A stretch of 64,000 bases of DNA from an uncultured Clostridia bacterium (GCA_947626135.1 CANQQZ010000005.1:62001-126000), one strand, 5' to 3'; counted from the stretch's first letter, positions 37,082 to 46,839 are shown. A program made the numbers and translations. Notes: generated by a model from the sequence alone, not told the origin.

Positions 37082-39482
37082 AATTCACCTCCGTAAGATC
37101 GTATCTGTAGTAGACCGAATCCCTTTCTACCCAGTCCGCCGCCGCGCTGCCGGATGCGTCCGCGTTTTCTTCTATATACGCGGCGCAGCCATTATACTGA
37201 ATTTCGCCGTCAACAATGCGGAACATAATATCGTAAAAAATATTTCGCAGATACGGCTCTGTCTCATACGTGCGGAACTGTAGATTATGAGTACCGAAAT
37301 CGCGGCACAGGCTCAGTTCAAATTCGCGCGGGCAGTTATCCTTGTTGCTCTTTACCCATACATTGCTGCCGCTGTCCGTGACGTATGACGCGTATGAGAA
37401 GCACCACCAATACGGCTCGGCATTATCCTTCAGCTTCACTATGACCTTTGTTTTATCACTGTTCAGCGTCATCGTGAACGGCAGATCCGATAACCGCAGC
37501 CGCTTGGAGCTTTGCTCCATGCCGTTGTCTATCGGGTCGTCGGACTCGCCTCGCGAAAAGCTGCCGTTTTCGTACCATTCCTTGCAATTCTCGTCATTCT
37601 GCGGGTTTGCAATGATTACGGATACGGGGACATCGTTGTCGGTAAGCTCAAGCTTAAAATCCCCGCTCGCGATTCCCGAGATCGTGCCTTCGCACTCGTC
37701 CATGATACAAGCGCCGTCCTTGATAAGAACTCTGCCCGACGCGGTATTGTTGTCCTTAAAGGTATATTTGTCCCCCGGCACAGTGCTTATGTACGTTCCT
37801 GTTTTATAAGGGATATTATCCGCGAACAGCTGACCCGATGCGGGATTGGCGCGTATGATAATGCCTGAGACCTCCGCCGTTTCCTCCGCGCCGCCGTAAA
37901 CGGTTTTCTGCGTTCCCATCAGGTACCGGACGCTCGACGCGTCAAAGCCTTCCGCCTGTTCCTCCTCCCAGGCGAGGTTGATTGCCGATTCCGGTTCAAG
38001 CTCGAAATCTATGCGTTCAATCGTAAAATCATCTTCGCCGTCCTTTATGTACAGCCTGCCGCTTTCCCTGTTATAATCGCCCGGGATATTTTGCAGATAC
38101 CCCATAGCGTCGTCGAATATCAGCTCGCCATTCATCATAACGTCGAATTTGCCCTGCCATACTCTGCCGTCGTATACGCTCTTTACGAACTCGACCATAT
38201 CAACGCGTACCTTCGCGTCCGTTTCGTTGACGGGTTCGTCGCTCAAATGCGCGTTTATACCGTCAATAAACGTCAGATTCATATCCGCCTTAAAGCCCTT
38301 GTATACCGGCGTGTTCACAAGCGCGGCGCTGTTGCCGTCTTTACGTCCGCTTTTGCCGCTGTACAGCCATTCGCCGCCCTTGTCATAAATGACGCTCCAT
38401 ATTTCGTCGGTGGTGTTCACAGCGTAGCTTTTCACCGGCGCCGCGCCGTTGAGCGCCGCCGCGAACGCCGTCTGCCCGATTATAAGCGACGAGGTAAGCG
38501 CGATACTTACAGCCGCGGCGAGCCTTGTTCTTTTTGCGTTTTTCATAATCACTTCTATCCTTTCCTTTACGTTCCTGCCGTTTTCCGACAGGCACACTAT
38601 ACCCTCGGAGGAATTATTAAGCGAGCAGTCCAGTATGCTTTTGCCGTAGGCTATACGCTCGCCGCCGCTGAGCATAGCCGACACCGCCTCGTCGCACGAC
38701 AGCTCCATATCGCGCTTGAGCCGGGCGTTGAATATATACGCGAGCGGGTTAAAGAAATGCACTATTTTCACCGTGTGTGCCAGCAGCATTACAGCCAAAT
38801 CATGACGTTTTATGTGCGTAAGCTCGTGCAGAAGCGCTTCCGGCGCGATTTCGCCGCGCGGAAGAACGAGCTTCGGGCGGAACATCCCGTACACAAACGG
38901 CGTGCCGCCGCCGTCGATCATATAAACCGCGACGCGCCGCTTTAATCCGACGCGGCGCATGCCTTCATCAAGACCGCAAAGCTTTGTCGGACGCGCAGCG
39001 CGGTTAAACTTTAGCCTGAACCGCAGCGCGTGAACCATTGTGTGAGCAGCCGCAGCCGCCAATCCGATAAAATACGCATACGCCATAAGCGTCATAATAT
39101 CCGGCATAGCAAACGGCTTCTTCGTTTCGGCTGACATGACCGTTTCCGTGTTTGCGGAATTATCCGGCTCCGCGTTCGCGGTTATATCCGCGCCGGCGCT
39201 TGCATCGGCGATATCCGACGGCTTGTACGCCGTTTTTGGCACGGTACCAACCGCCGTGTCCGCGCTTATGTATGTGTTCCGCGCCGGAGGGCTCATAACG
39301 GAGGGCGGCGCGCTTACCGACACGGGAGCAAGCGCCAGTATAAGCGGCGCGAGCCACATATAATACCGCTGACGCATGGAAAACAGCCCTTTAAATACCC
39401 TCGATAATCCCATTACGGCAAGTCCGGCAGCGCTCATGCCGACGCTCATAAACAGGATTTTTACAAATATAAACTTTATCAT
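37080..39482 (-). CDS. BlaR1/MecR1-type M56 metallopeptidase signal transducer with atypical sensor
   Basis: An 800-residue membrane receptor. The N-terminal part has membrane helices near 4-25, 40-57 and 128-150. The cytoplasmic M56 zinc protease domain carries HELTH at about 219-223 and the downstream ELSCDEAV near 260. A further membrane helix lies at about 322-345 (AAVSIALTSSLIIGQTAF). The remaining 450 residues should be outside the cell. They are beta-rich and acidic, and I see no penicillin-binding SxxK/SxN/KTG set, so beta-lactams are not the obvious signal. It starts 11 bases after the BlaI-type gene, in the same operon. By family logic it would cleave that repressor upon sensing. 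Confidence 0.88.
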   Translation of the reverse strand: MIKFIFVKILFMSVGMSAAGLAVMGLSRVFKGLFSMRQRYYMWLAPLILALAPVSVSAPPSVMSPPARNTYISADTAVGTVPKTAYKPSDIADASAGADITANAEPDNSANTETVMSAETKKPFAMPDIMTLMAYAYFIGLAAAAAHTMVHALRFRLKFNRAARPTKLCGLDEGMRRVGLKRRVAVYMIDGGGTPFVYGMFRPKLVLPRGEIAPEALLHELTHIKRHDLAVMLLAHTVKIVHFFNPLAYIFNARLKRDMELSCDEAVSAMLSGGERIAYGKSILDCSLNNSSEGIVCLSENGRNVKERIEVIMKNAKRTRLAAAVSIALTSSLIIGQTAFAAALNGAAPVKSYAVNTTDEIWSVIYDKGGEWLYSGKSGRKDGNSAALVNTPVYKGFKADMNLTFIDGINAHLSDEPVNETDAKVRVDMVEFVKSVYDGRVWQGKFDVMMNGELIFDDAMGYLQNIPGDYNRESGRLYIKDGEDDFTIERIDFELEPESAINLAWEEEQAEGFDASSVRYLMGTQKTVYGGAEETAEVSGIIIRANPASGQLFADNIPYKTGTYISTVPGDKYTFKDNNTASGRVLIKDGACIMDECEGTISGIASGDFKLELTDNDVPVSVIIANPQNDENCKEWYENGSFSRGESDDPIDNGMEQSSKRLRLSDLPFTMTLNSDKTKVIVKLKDNAEPYWWCFSYASYVTDSGSNVWVKSNKDNCPREFELSLCRDFGTHNLQFRTYETEPYLRNIFYDIMFRIVDGEIQYNGCAAYIEENADASGSAAADWVERDSVYYRYDLTEVN

Positions 39483-39493
39483 ACCCTTTTACC

Positions 39494-39871
39494 TCACGAT
39501 CCCGTTTGTTTTGCGCCGCGTTCAAGCGCCGCCATAAGCTCGCGGTAATCCTCCTCGGAAATACGGCTGCGGCACAGGCTCGCTATCAGCTCCGTTGCCC
39601 TGTCGTCGTAGACCTCGCGGACAAAATCATCGGTACGGCTTTTTAAATAACCTTCGCGGCTTATGAGCGGCTCGTAATAATTCTGGTTTCCTCGCTTTTC
39701 ACAGCGCAAAAATCCCTTTTTTTCAAGCCGCGTCATAAACGTCGCCGCAGTCGTGTACTTCCTGCCGTTCTCGCCGATAAGCGCGAACACATCCTTAACG
39801 CATACAGGCTTTCCCGCGCGCCATACAGCGTCCATAATTTCCTTTTCCGCTCCGGACAGCTTCTTTTCCAT
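39494..39871 (-). CDS. BlaI/MecI-family winged-helix repressor
   Basis: A 125-residue DNA-binding protein of the penicillinase repressor family. The winged helix spans about residues 5-75 (LSGAEKEIMDAVWRAGKPV, YTTAATFMTRLEKKGFL). The C-terminal helices form the dimer and contain the likely cleavage site for the M56 partner. AAAGGAGG precedes the ATG. Two near-perfect TACTACA-N3-TGTAGTA operators lie in its own promoter, so it is self-repressed. It is cotranscribed with the receptor gene. Confidence 0.93.
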   Translation of the reverse strand: MEKKLSGAEKEIMDAVWRAGKPVCVKDVFALIGENGRKYTTAATFMTRLEKKGFLRCEKRGNQNYYEPLISREGYLKSRTDDFVREVYDDRATELIASLCRSRISEEDYRELMAALERGAKQTGS

Positions 39872-39962
39872 TTTTCCTCCTTTGCGGAAAACAATTTAAT
39901 ACAGCGTTTCCCCGGTATTAAACTGTTTTCCGTCTGACATAAATAAAATCGCGATTTTATAC

Positions 39963-40013
39963 TACTACAAGCTGTAGTAACTATATATTACTACAGCTTG
40001 TAGAAGTTGTCAA
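39963..40013 (-). promoter_or_regulatory. BlaI-type promoter with two operators
   Basis: Minus-strand promoter: TTGACA (40013-40008), 17-base spacer, TAATAT (39990-39985). Operator 1 at 39963-39979 is TACTACA-AGC-TGTAGTA, a perfect repeat just after the -10, over the start of transcription. Operator 2 at 39989-40005 is TACTACA-GCT-TGTAGAA with one mismatch and fills the -35/-10 spacer. Their centres are 26 bases apart. This matches the known dyads of BlaI/MecI regulators. Confidence 0.88.
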
Positions 40014-40223
40014 GTCTTTTTTTTAAATATTTTACGGCAGCGCAAAAAGACATATATAATGATTCGGTTTGGGATATAAATTTTATTGAAAATTTCTTAG
40101 TATTTGATATAAACAGATGACGAATGAACGGGGCTGAGCGATTCAGGCATATATCATTACGGACTTCCCGCGGTCAAGCTGCGATCGGATGCGCGAACGG
40201 GCTTTTCTGCATCAAAGCAGATT

Positions 40224-40826
40224 TTACAGTTCATCGCGCATAATGGAAACATAATCGCTCATAATTCTGTACCCGAGCGTATTGGCGATTTGCGCCGCGC
40301 TGTATCCGCGGTCGTTTTCCAGACAAAACTGCGCCGCGCCGATTATACCGGAAATGTAGTAATTTATTATAATATTCAGGTTGTACAGCTTTTCGTCGTT
40401 TAGGGCGGAGCCGTTGGTATGCATTGCGTTTCTGAAAAGATTTTCCTCGAGCAAATGGCGCAGCTTTTCAATAAACGAGCCGCTTCCTCCGCCGCACATA
40501 AACCGTTTAAAAACGTTTTTATTTTCTATCATATAATTTATCGCAGTTTCCAGCTTGCGCATGAAAAGCGCCTCGCTGAAATCATCCGCGCTGCTAAATT
40601 CAATGGATTGCGTAAGATTGTTTAAAAGTTTGCTCTCCACATAGTCGGCAAGCTCGTAAATATCGCAGAAATGAATATAGAACGTGCCGCGCGCCACGTC
40701 CGCCATTTCAGCGACGTCATGAATGGTTATTTTTGAAATATCCTTTTTTTGTATAAGCTCCAGATATGCATTTTCAAGTGCCGCGCGCGTTTTTCTCGCG
40801 CGTCTGTCCTCCTGCTTTCCCGTCAT
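40224..40826 (-). CDS. TetR/AcrR-family repressor
   Basis: A 200-residue regulator. The N-terminal helix-turn-helix reads ARKTRAALENAYLELIQKKD, ITIHDVAEMADVARGTFYIHF, typical for the family. The C-terminal part is an all-helical ligand-binding and dimer domain. The ATG at 40826 has GGAGGTGG a few bases upstream; a GTG three codons earlier is in frame but falls within that site. It is divergent from the MMPL transporter gene and very likely controls it. Repeated TGAAC/GTTCA half-sites in the shared intergenic region may be its operators. The inducer is unknown. Confidence 0.92.
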   Translation of the reverse strand: MTGKQEDRRARKTRAALENAYLELIQKKDISKITIHDVAEMADVARGTFYIHFCDIYELADYVESKLLNNLTQSIEFSSADDFSEALFMRKLETAINYMIENKNVFKRFMCGGGSGSFIEKLRHLLEENLFRNAMHTNGSALNDEKLYNLNIIINYYISGIIGAAQFCLENDRGYSAAQIANTLGYRIMSDYVSIMRDEL

Positions 40827-40896
40827 TGCTGCCACCTCCGTAAATTATTATATTGTCAAACCAAAAGTTAGTCAAGAAGTTCAATAACAAACTTAC

Positions 40897-40998
40897 TGAA
40901 CAATTTTAAACAATATGTTCAATAATATACAGTTTGATGAAAATTGAATATTGATTATCGTGCGAATAGGCATATAATGTATAATGAACAATTGTACA
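40897..40998. promoter_or_regulatory. TetR/MMPL divergent control region
   Basis: Plus promoter for the transporter: TTGATT (40951-40956) and TATAAT (40973-40978), 16-base spacer. An inverted repeat TGAACA...TGTTCA lies at 40897-40921, and TGAACAATTGTACA, a near-palindrome, at 40985-40998 just after the -10. A further GTTCA is at 40879-40883. These shared half-sites are candidate operators of the TetR protein. Confidence 0.55.
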
Positions 40999-41014
40999 AA
41001 AAGGAGCGGTATTT

Positions 41015-43306
41015 ATGGATAACGGCGTTATGTATAAAGTATCGAAATTTATAATAGATCAGCGGCGGCTTATTATTTTTTTGTTTGCGCTTGCGTGCGC
41101 TGTTTTCGGGGTGCTTTATATGCATGTACGCGTGAACAGCGATATCTCATCGTATCTTCCCGAGGAAACGGAGACGAGGATTGCTCAGAAGATAATGGAT
41201 GAGGAGCTGGGAGTATCGCCTATGGTAAACCTCATGGTGAATAATATAACATACGAGCAGGCGGAGGATGTGATACTGCCGATAATTGAGGAAACAGACG
41301 GCGTAAAATCCGTGAGCATCAGCAATGACCGTCAGCATTATAACAATTCCGCCGCCCTGTTCGATGTTTCGCTTGAGGACAACGATGATGTAAACGAGCT
41401 GCTTGCGGTTATAGACAATATAAAAGTGAATTTAAGCGAATACGACTGTTATTCCAACTCACCCAATATAAATGACAGCGTACAGCAGATTGAGAGGGAG
41501 CTTCCGCCGCTGCTTGCGGCGGCGTTCGCGGTTGTTGTGATTGTGCTTTTGATATCGCTCCAAAGCTATATGGAGGTAGTTATCTTTCTGATAACATTTT
41601 TGGCTGCGGCTCTGATAAACATGGGAAGCAACATTATTTTCGGGGAAATATCATCCGTAACAAAAGCGATCGCGATAGTTTTGCAGCTGGCGCTGTCGAT
41701 TGATTACTCGATAATTCTTTTTGACCGCTTCGCGGAGGAAAAACGGGACAAGGATAATTATCACGCTATTATACACGCGCTGTCAAAGGCTATAGTGGAG
41801 ATAAGCTCGTCAAGTCTTACCACGATGGCGGGTCTTGCGGCGCTTGTGGTGATGCAGCTGAAAATAGGCGAGGACCTGGGACTGGTTTTATGTAAGGGAA
41901 TTCTGTGCAGTCTGTTGTCGGTATTCCTGCTGATGCCGGGATTACTGATAATGTTCTCCGACAAGATAGAAAAAACTCAGCATCGTTCGTTTATTCCCGA
42001 TATTACGCCGTTTGCCGGATTTGCCGTTAAATTCAGATACATATTCGTCGCGGTATTCGTATTGTGCGCCGCGGCGGGCTGCGTTTTTTCCGCGAAATGC
42101 CCGTTCAGCTTCAACGCCAATGCCGTGGATACGGATAATCCGACTACGGAAAAGGAGGTTGCCGTTTCAAGAATTGAGGAAAATTTCGGACCGACGGAGC
42201 TTGGTATGATAATAGTACCGTCGGGCGATACGGATAAGGAGAAAATCCTTTTGAACCGCGTTTTGGAAATGGAAAATGTGACGGAGGTCACGGGACTTTC
42301 CACGACAGAGGTAAAGGACGGGTATACGCTTACGCAGGAAATAACTCCGAAGGAGCTCTCTGAGCTTATCGGTATAGATTACAGCGCATGCAAGCTGCTC
42401 TATCAGCTTTACGGCGTGAAGCACGAGCAGTATCAGAGTATTTTTTCCGATACGTCCGATTACCGTATATCGATTATGAATCTTTTTGAGTTTGTGCATG
42501 AGCAGTCGGAGCTGGGCGTGATTAATCTCGGAGAGAGCTCAAAAGAAAAGCTGGACGAAATGTATCAGACGCTCGCCGACGCTAAAGCGCAGATGCAGGG
42601 AGAAAATTACAGCCTTATGCTTTTTAAATTCAGCGGAGAGCCGGACAGCGACGAAACGTACAGCTTGATAGAGCAGATACGCAAGGAGGGCAGGGAGCTT
42701 TATGACGAGGTATACGTTGCCGGAAACGCAACGAGCTGTTATGACCTTGAACAGTCGTTCAGCGCGGATAATATGCGAATCACGCTTATAACGATAGCCG
42801 CGGTTTTGCTTGTTCTGCTCTTTACATTCCGTTCGGCGAGCATTCCGGTGCTTTTGGTGCTGATTATACAGGGAAGCACGTGGATCAATTTCTCCTTCCC
42901 GTATTTTACGGGCAGCAGCCTTTTCTTCCTAGGGTACCTTATCGTAAGCTCGATACAGATGGGCGCGACAATAGATTACGCTATCGTGTTTACGAGCCGA
43001 TATACGGATTTACGGAAAAGCATGAGCGCTGTCGATGCTGCTGCGCGCTCGCTTAACGAGGCGTTTCCGACTATATTGACGTCGGGCTCTATACTTACCA
43101 TAATCGGATATCTGCTTGGTATTATGTCAAGTAATGTAATAATATATTCGCTTGGCTTTGCTCTCGGGCGGGGAACCCTGCTGTCAATCATTATAGTGCT
43201 TACGGCTCTGCCGGGAATTATGATTTTGTGCGATAAGATAATCGCAAAAACCTATCTTAAAATTCCGGAAATCGGAGAAATAAAGCTGTTGGATAAGGGG
43301 GAATAA
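41015..43306 (+). CDS. MMPL/RND-family membrane transporter
   Basis: A 763-residue multi-pass membrane protein of the RND superfamily (MMPL type). It has the duplicated layout: one membrane helix, a large outer domain (about 40-165), five helices, an inner loop, one helix (about 340-365), a second outer domain (about 370-580) and five more helices. The polar helix segments DYSIILFDRFAEEKR and DYAIVFTSRYTDLRK contain the aspartates used for proton coupling in this family. AAAAGGAGCGG precedes the ATG. It is followed two bases later by a GLUG surface protein and preceded by a divergent TetR gene. The substrate is probably a lipid, peptide or toxic compound; it cannot be named. Confidence 0.92.
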   Translation: MDNGVMYKVSKFIIDQRRLIIFLFALACAVFGVLYMHVRVNSDISSYLPEETETRIAQKIMDEELGVSPMVNLMVNNITYEQAEDVILPIIEETDGVKSVSISNDRQHYNNSAALFDVSLEDNDDVNELLAVIDNIKVNLSEYDCYSNSPNINDSVQQIERELPPLLAAAFAVVVIVLLISLQSYMEVVIFLITFLAAALINMGSNIIFGEISSVTKAIAIVLQLALSIDYSIILFDRFAEEKRDKDNYHAIIHALSKAIVEISSSSLTTMAGLAALVVMQLKIGEDLGLVLCKGILCSLLSVFLLMPGLLIMFSDKIEKTQHRSFIPDITPFAGFAVKFRYIFVAVFVLCAAAGCVFSAKCPFSFNANAVDTDNPTTEKEVAVSRIEENFGPTELGMIIVPSGDTDKEKILLNRVLEMENVTEVTGLSTTEVKDGYTLTQEITPKELSELIGIDYSACKLLYQLYGVKHEQYQSIFSDTSDYRISIMNLFEFVHEQSELGVINLGESSKEKLDEMYQTLADAKAQMQGENYSLMLFKFSGEPDSDETYSLIEQIRKEGRELYDEVYVAGNATSCYDLEQSFSADNMRITLITIAAVLLVLLFTFRSASIPVLLVLIIQGSTWINFSFPYFTGSSLFFLGYLIVSSIQMGATIDYAIVFTSRYTDLRKSMSAVDAAARSLNEAFPTILTSGSILTIIGYLLGIMSSNVIIYSLGFALGRGTLLSIIIVLTALPGIMILCDKIIAKTYLKIPEIGEIKLLDKGE

Positions 43307-43308
43307 AC

Positions 43309-46300
43309 ATGAACCGTAAAATATTATCAGCCGTGACGGCGGCGGTATTATTCGTGAATATTATGCCGTGCGTGCCTGCGGCAGCCGAAACGGAGCGTAT
43401 ATCGAACGAAAAGGAGCTTATAAAGTTTCTTGACAGCTGCACCGGCGACAGCTTTTCACAGGGCAGAGATTTTGTTCTGACGGCGGATATTAATCTGGGC
43501 GGGAAAAAAATAAACGGCGCGCCGGTATTCTGCGGCAGCTTTGACGGCGGCGGTCATACGATAAGCAATTACGAGATAGAGTTTTCGGGCGATGATTACG
43601 CGGGCTTTTTCAATAAAATCGCGGAGGGCGCGGCGGTCGTTAATTTAAGCCTGAACGGCGTTATGGGAAAAGCCGAGTCGTCCGACAATGAATTTTCGGC
43701 TGACGTGATAAGGGGCGAAATTGAGAAAAACCTCGGCATAACTACGGAATCGACGGCGGTGGACGGCGCGTCCTTCGGCGGCATTGCGGGATATAATGAA
43801 GGCATAATAAAAAATTGCGCATACAGCGGCACCGTTAAGGCTGAAAAACGCGCCGGCGGCATCGCGGGTGAGAATTCGGAAAAGGGTCTTATTGATATCT
43901 GCGAAAATCATGCCGAAATTAACAGCACATATATTTCCGGCGGCATCGCCGGCGATAACGAGGGACGTGTGCGGGGTTCGGAAAACAAGGGTGCCGTCTG
44001 CGCGGACGCGGAGGAAAATAACAGCAACATAGGCGGCGTCGCGGGTTTTAACGAGGGCGTGATAGAAACGAGCGTCAACAGCGCAGTAGTCGGTGAACCG
44101 GGCTTTGGCAAGAATATAGGAGGCATAGCCGGAAAGCAGTGCGGAGTTATAAGCGAATGCGAAAATACGGGCGAGGTCGGAGGCAATAAAAATGTCGGCG
44201 GTGTCACGGGTCTTTTTGTGCCGTATATCGATTATGATTTGTCAGTGGAAAATATAAAACAGGAAGCAGATAAAACAAAGCAAGCCATACGCGACGGCGC
44301 AGATGAGGTAAAAAATGAGATTGACGGCAGCATAGACAATATTTTTTCGGGCTTCGGTGATTTTTCAAAGCTGTTGTCCTCAAACGGTCTTTCGGGACTT
44401 ATTCCCGCCGCGCTGTTTTCCGCCGCGACAGGCAATTCCAAGATTAGGGACGGAGCCGCACGTGTGCTTAACAGCATAGCGGACGGAATAGAGCAGCGCA
44501 ATGCGTCCGGGGTCATGGACGAGGCGGCGATAGGGCAGAGCGTAATAGATGCCATTTACGGGATCAACGATTCAATATCATCGCTGAGCGGCGAGACTAT
44601 GAGCGATTTTGAGGATTTGAAAATTTCCGCTCAGAACCTGACCGACAGCATGGCTGCGGCGATAGACGGTACAGCCGAAACAAACGCCCAGATTAACGAG
44701 CTCCTAAACGCTCTTGACGGCGCGGTGGATTCGGCGGCGCAGAATAAAACCGATGTAGATCAGGCATTGGTGGACAGAGTAAATAATATTGATTTTGATG
44801 ATATAAACAATCTTTCCGATTCCATAAACGATATGGCGGACAGTGCAGACCGTTTCCTTTATGACGCGGAACGCGATTTGGGAGATACGGCGGACTCCGT
44901 TACGGAACCGTTTGAGCAGCTGAACGATATGTTGCACGATGTTCAGACGGATGTTAACAACACAAAGGAAAAAGCCGACAAGGTAAAGGACGACTTACAT
45001 TCCTTTGCCGACAGTCTGCCGACTCCGCGCCCCATACCGACACTCAGACCTCTTCCGAGTATCGTTCCGCTTCCGTCTGTTTTGCCAAAAGATGAGCGCA
45101 CAGCTGCGGGCGGCGGAAACTCCGGTTCGGAAGGCATTTTAACCGGAATATTGTCAAATATATTCATCACAGCGCACGCGCAGGAAACGGAACGCAGCGG
45201 GATCAGGGAAATAATAGATACCGATGCGATAAAAGAAGCAATGAAAAGTATGATAAGCGTGGATGTGTCGCTTGAGAGAACGATAGCCGGCGAGGCTGCG
45301 GATAACGCTCTTATAAAATACTGTCTGAACTCCGGGGAAGTGAAAGGCGCCGATAATGTGGGAGGCGTTGCCGGAAGCATAGGCATAGAATCACTGGTTG
45401 AGGAGGGCGAAAGCGTAAAGCTGCCGGACGGAAAGCCTTTAATGGCGGACATGGCGGCAAAGGCGGTTATAGACAGCTCGGTAAACAGAGGAAAAATTAC
45501 GGCTAAAAACAATCGCGCGGGAGGCATCGCCGGAGACTCAAGTCTCGGAATTATAAAAAGCTGCCTGGGCAGCGGCGACGTTGAATGCGAAAACGGCGGA
45601 TATGTCGGCTGTATCGGGGGAGATACGAGAGCTTCGATTTTGCTCAGCGCGGGCATTTCGCATCTGAGCGGTAAAAACAATGTCGGCGGCATTGCGGGCG
45701 TTGCCGATAATATAGAGAACTGTTACGCGCTTCCGCTGATAAACGATGACGCGCAGCGAAAGGGTTACATAGCCGGTGAGGTGAACAACACAGCGAAAAA
45801 CAATTATTTCATTGATGAAGGTGTAGGCGGAATAGACGGCGCGAGCGTAAAGGGTCAGGCGGAGGCTGTGGCTGCCGCGAATATGGTCGGCATAGGCGAA
45901 TTCCCTTCGGGAATGCCTACCATTGATGCGGAAAATTGGTTTATGGAAAAGGGCGATAAATATCTGCCGCAAATAGGCGCGCTTGCAGCGAACGAGGCGC
46001 GGGGACAGATAAAGCAAAAGCTCGCCGAAGCTTCAAAGGCGGCGGCGCTGTTCAGGTTTACTGTTATTTTTACAGCAGATGACGAGGAATTGTCGCGGCT
46101 TACGAAGGAATACGGTGAAACGCTGACCGCGGCTGAAATTCCCGAGCCTCCGGCAAAGGACGGAAGCTATCCCGAGTGGGACGGGGATCCGACCAAGCCG
46201 ATTTTAAGAAATACCGTGTTTACGGCGGAATATGCCGACGCGGTAACGACAATAGCGTCTGAGGGGAGTCCGTCACTGATTTTGCTCGAGGGTAATTTCA

Positions 46301-46686
46301 GCGATGAAACAAAGGTGACGGCTGAGGAAACAAGCTTTGACGCGGATTTTGGCGGCAGATATGAAATAATAGGAGAATATGAATTTTCCGTAACGCCGGA
46401 GGAGGATATCAAGGACGGCTTTACCATGCGCGTTTATGACAGCGGTCAAACCGGAACGCATATAGGCGTAATAGAAAAGGGAGTCGCGCGCGTTATCGAG
46501 GGCGAGCGCGACGGCAAGTATTTAAAATGCCGGATGCAGTCGGCGGGTCAGTTCGCGCTGCTTGCGGCGCCGAAGCAAAGCGGTGTGCCGATTGCTATTA
46601 TCGCGGCGATTGTTGCTGCGGCGGCAGCGGTTTGCATATTTATATTCGGGAAAAAAAGAAGGACCGCAAATAATCGGAGCTCATGA
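43309..46686 (+). CDS. GLUG-repeat surface protein with helical insertion and C-terminal membrane anchor
   Basis: A 1125-residue exported protein translated right behind the transporter. After a signal peptide (1-26), GLUG-type repeats (GGIAGYNEGIIKNC, GGIAGDNEGRVRGS, GGVAGFNEGVIETS, GGIAGKQCGVISEC) run to about residue 300 and should form a beta-helix. A helical, coiled-coil region of about 270 residues interrupts it, followed by a Pro-rich linker (about 567-595). GLUG repeats resume near residue 680 (GGVAGSIG, GGIAGDSS, GGIAGVAD). The end has a membrane helix (about 1093-1113) and GKKRRTANNR. No LPxTG signal is present. Coupling to the MMPL gene suggests a joint function, perhaps as an outer extension or scaffold, but this is inference. 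Confidence 0.87.
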   Translation: MNRKILSAVTAAVLFVNIMPCVPAAAETERISNEKELIKFLDSCTGDSFSQGRDFVLTADINLGGKKINGAPVFCGSFDGGGHTISNYEIEFSGDDYAGFFNKIAEGAAVVNLSLNGVMGKAESSDNEFSADVIRGEIEKNLGITTESTAVDGASFGGIAGYNEGIIKNCAYSGTVKAEKRAGGIAGENSEKGLIDICENHAEINSTYISGGIAGDNEGRVRGSENKGAVCADAEENNSNIGGVAGFNEGVIETSVNSAVVGEPGFGKNIGGIAGKQCGVISECENTGEVGGNKNVGGVTGLFVPYIDYDLSVENIKQEADKTKQAIRDGADEVKNEIDGSIDNIFSGFGDFSKLLSSNGLSGLIPAALFSAATGNSKIRDGAARVLNSIADGIEQRNASGVMDEAAIGQSVIDAIYGINDSISSLSGETMSDFEDLKISAQNLTDSMAAAIDGTAETNAQINELLNALDGAVDSAAQNKTDVDQALVDRVNNIDFDDINNLSDSINDMADSADRFLYDAERDLGDTADSVTEPFEQLNDMLHDVQTDVNNTKEKADKVKDDLHSFADSLPTPRPIPTLRPLPSIVPLPSVLPKDERTAAGGGNSGSEGILTGILSNIFITAHAQETERSGIREIIDTDAIKEAMKSMISVDVSLERTIAGEAADNALIKYCLNSGEVKGADNVGGVAGSIGIESLVEEGESVKLPDGKPLMADMAAKAVIDSSVNRGKITAKNNRAGGIAGDSSLGIIKSCLGSGDVECENGGYVGCIGGDTRASILLSAGISHLSGKNNVGGIAGVADNIENCYALPLINDDAQRKGYIAGEVNNTAKNNYFIDEGVGGIDGASVKGQAEAVAAANMVGIGEFPSGMPTIDAENWFMEKGDKYLPQIGALAANEARGQIKQKLAEASKAAALFRFTVIFTADDEELSRLTKEYGETLTAAEIPEPPAKDGSYPEWDGDPTKPILRNTVFTAEYADAVTTIASEGSPSLILLEGNFSDETKVTAEETSFDADFGGRYEIIGEYEFSVTPEEDIKDGFTMRVYDSGQTGTHIGVIEKGVARVIEGERDGKYLKCRMQSAGQFALLAAPKQSGVPIAIIAAIVAAAAAVCIFIFGKKRRTANNRSS

Positions 46687-46767
46687 CCCGCTTCCGGAAA
46701 AATAAAGCGGATGAAGCCGGTAAAACGGCGAGGCGTATAATTTTTGATTTGACGAAAATTTATGTAA

Positions 46768-46800
46768 AAAGGAAAGCGCGCTTTTTGCGCGCTTTCCTTT
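46768..46800 (+). terminator. Terminator of the MMPL-GLUG operon
   Basis: A 14-bp stem, AAAGGAAAGCGCGC with its complement, around a TTTTT loop. A and T runs on the edges are short, and CCTTT follows on the plus strand. It lies about 80 bases after the stop codon and before the convergent ACT gene. Confidence 0.82.
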
Positions 46801-46839
46801 GCGATGCGATATAACTGATAATTGTGTCAGCTGCGGGTA

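Noticed and set aside
37080-39871. Beta-lactam resistance operon
   Set aside because: The BlaI/BlaR1-type pair is present, but there is no beta-lactamase or alternative PBP gene and the sensor lacks penicillin-binding motifs.
40014-40223. Possible small RNA or gene between the blaI promoter and tetR
   Set aside because: Only AT-rich sequence and a 5-bp TCTGC/GCAGA hairpin without a suitable U-run were seen; nothing supports a feature.
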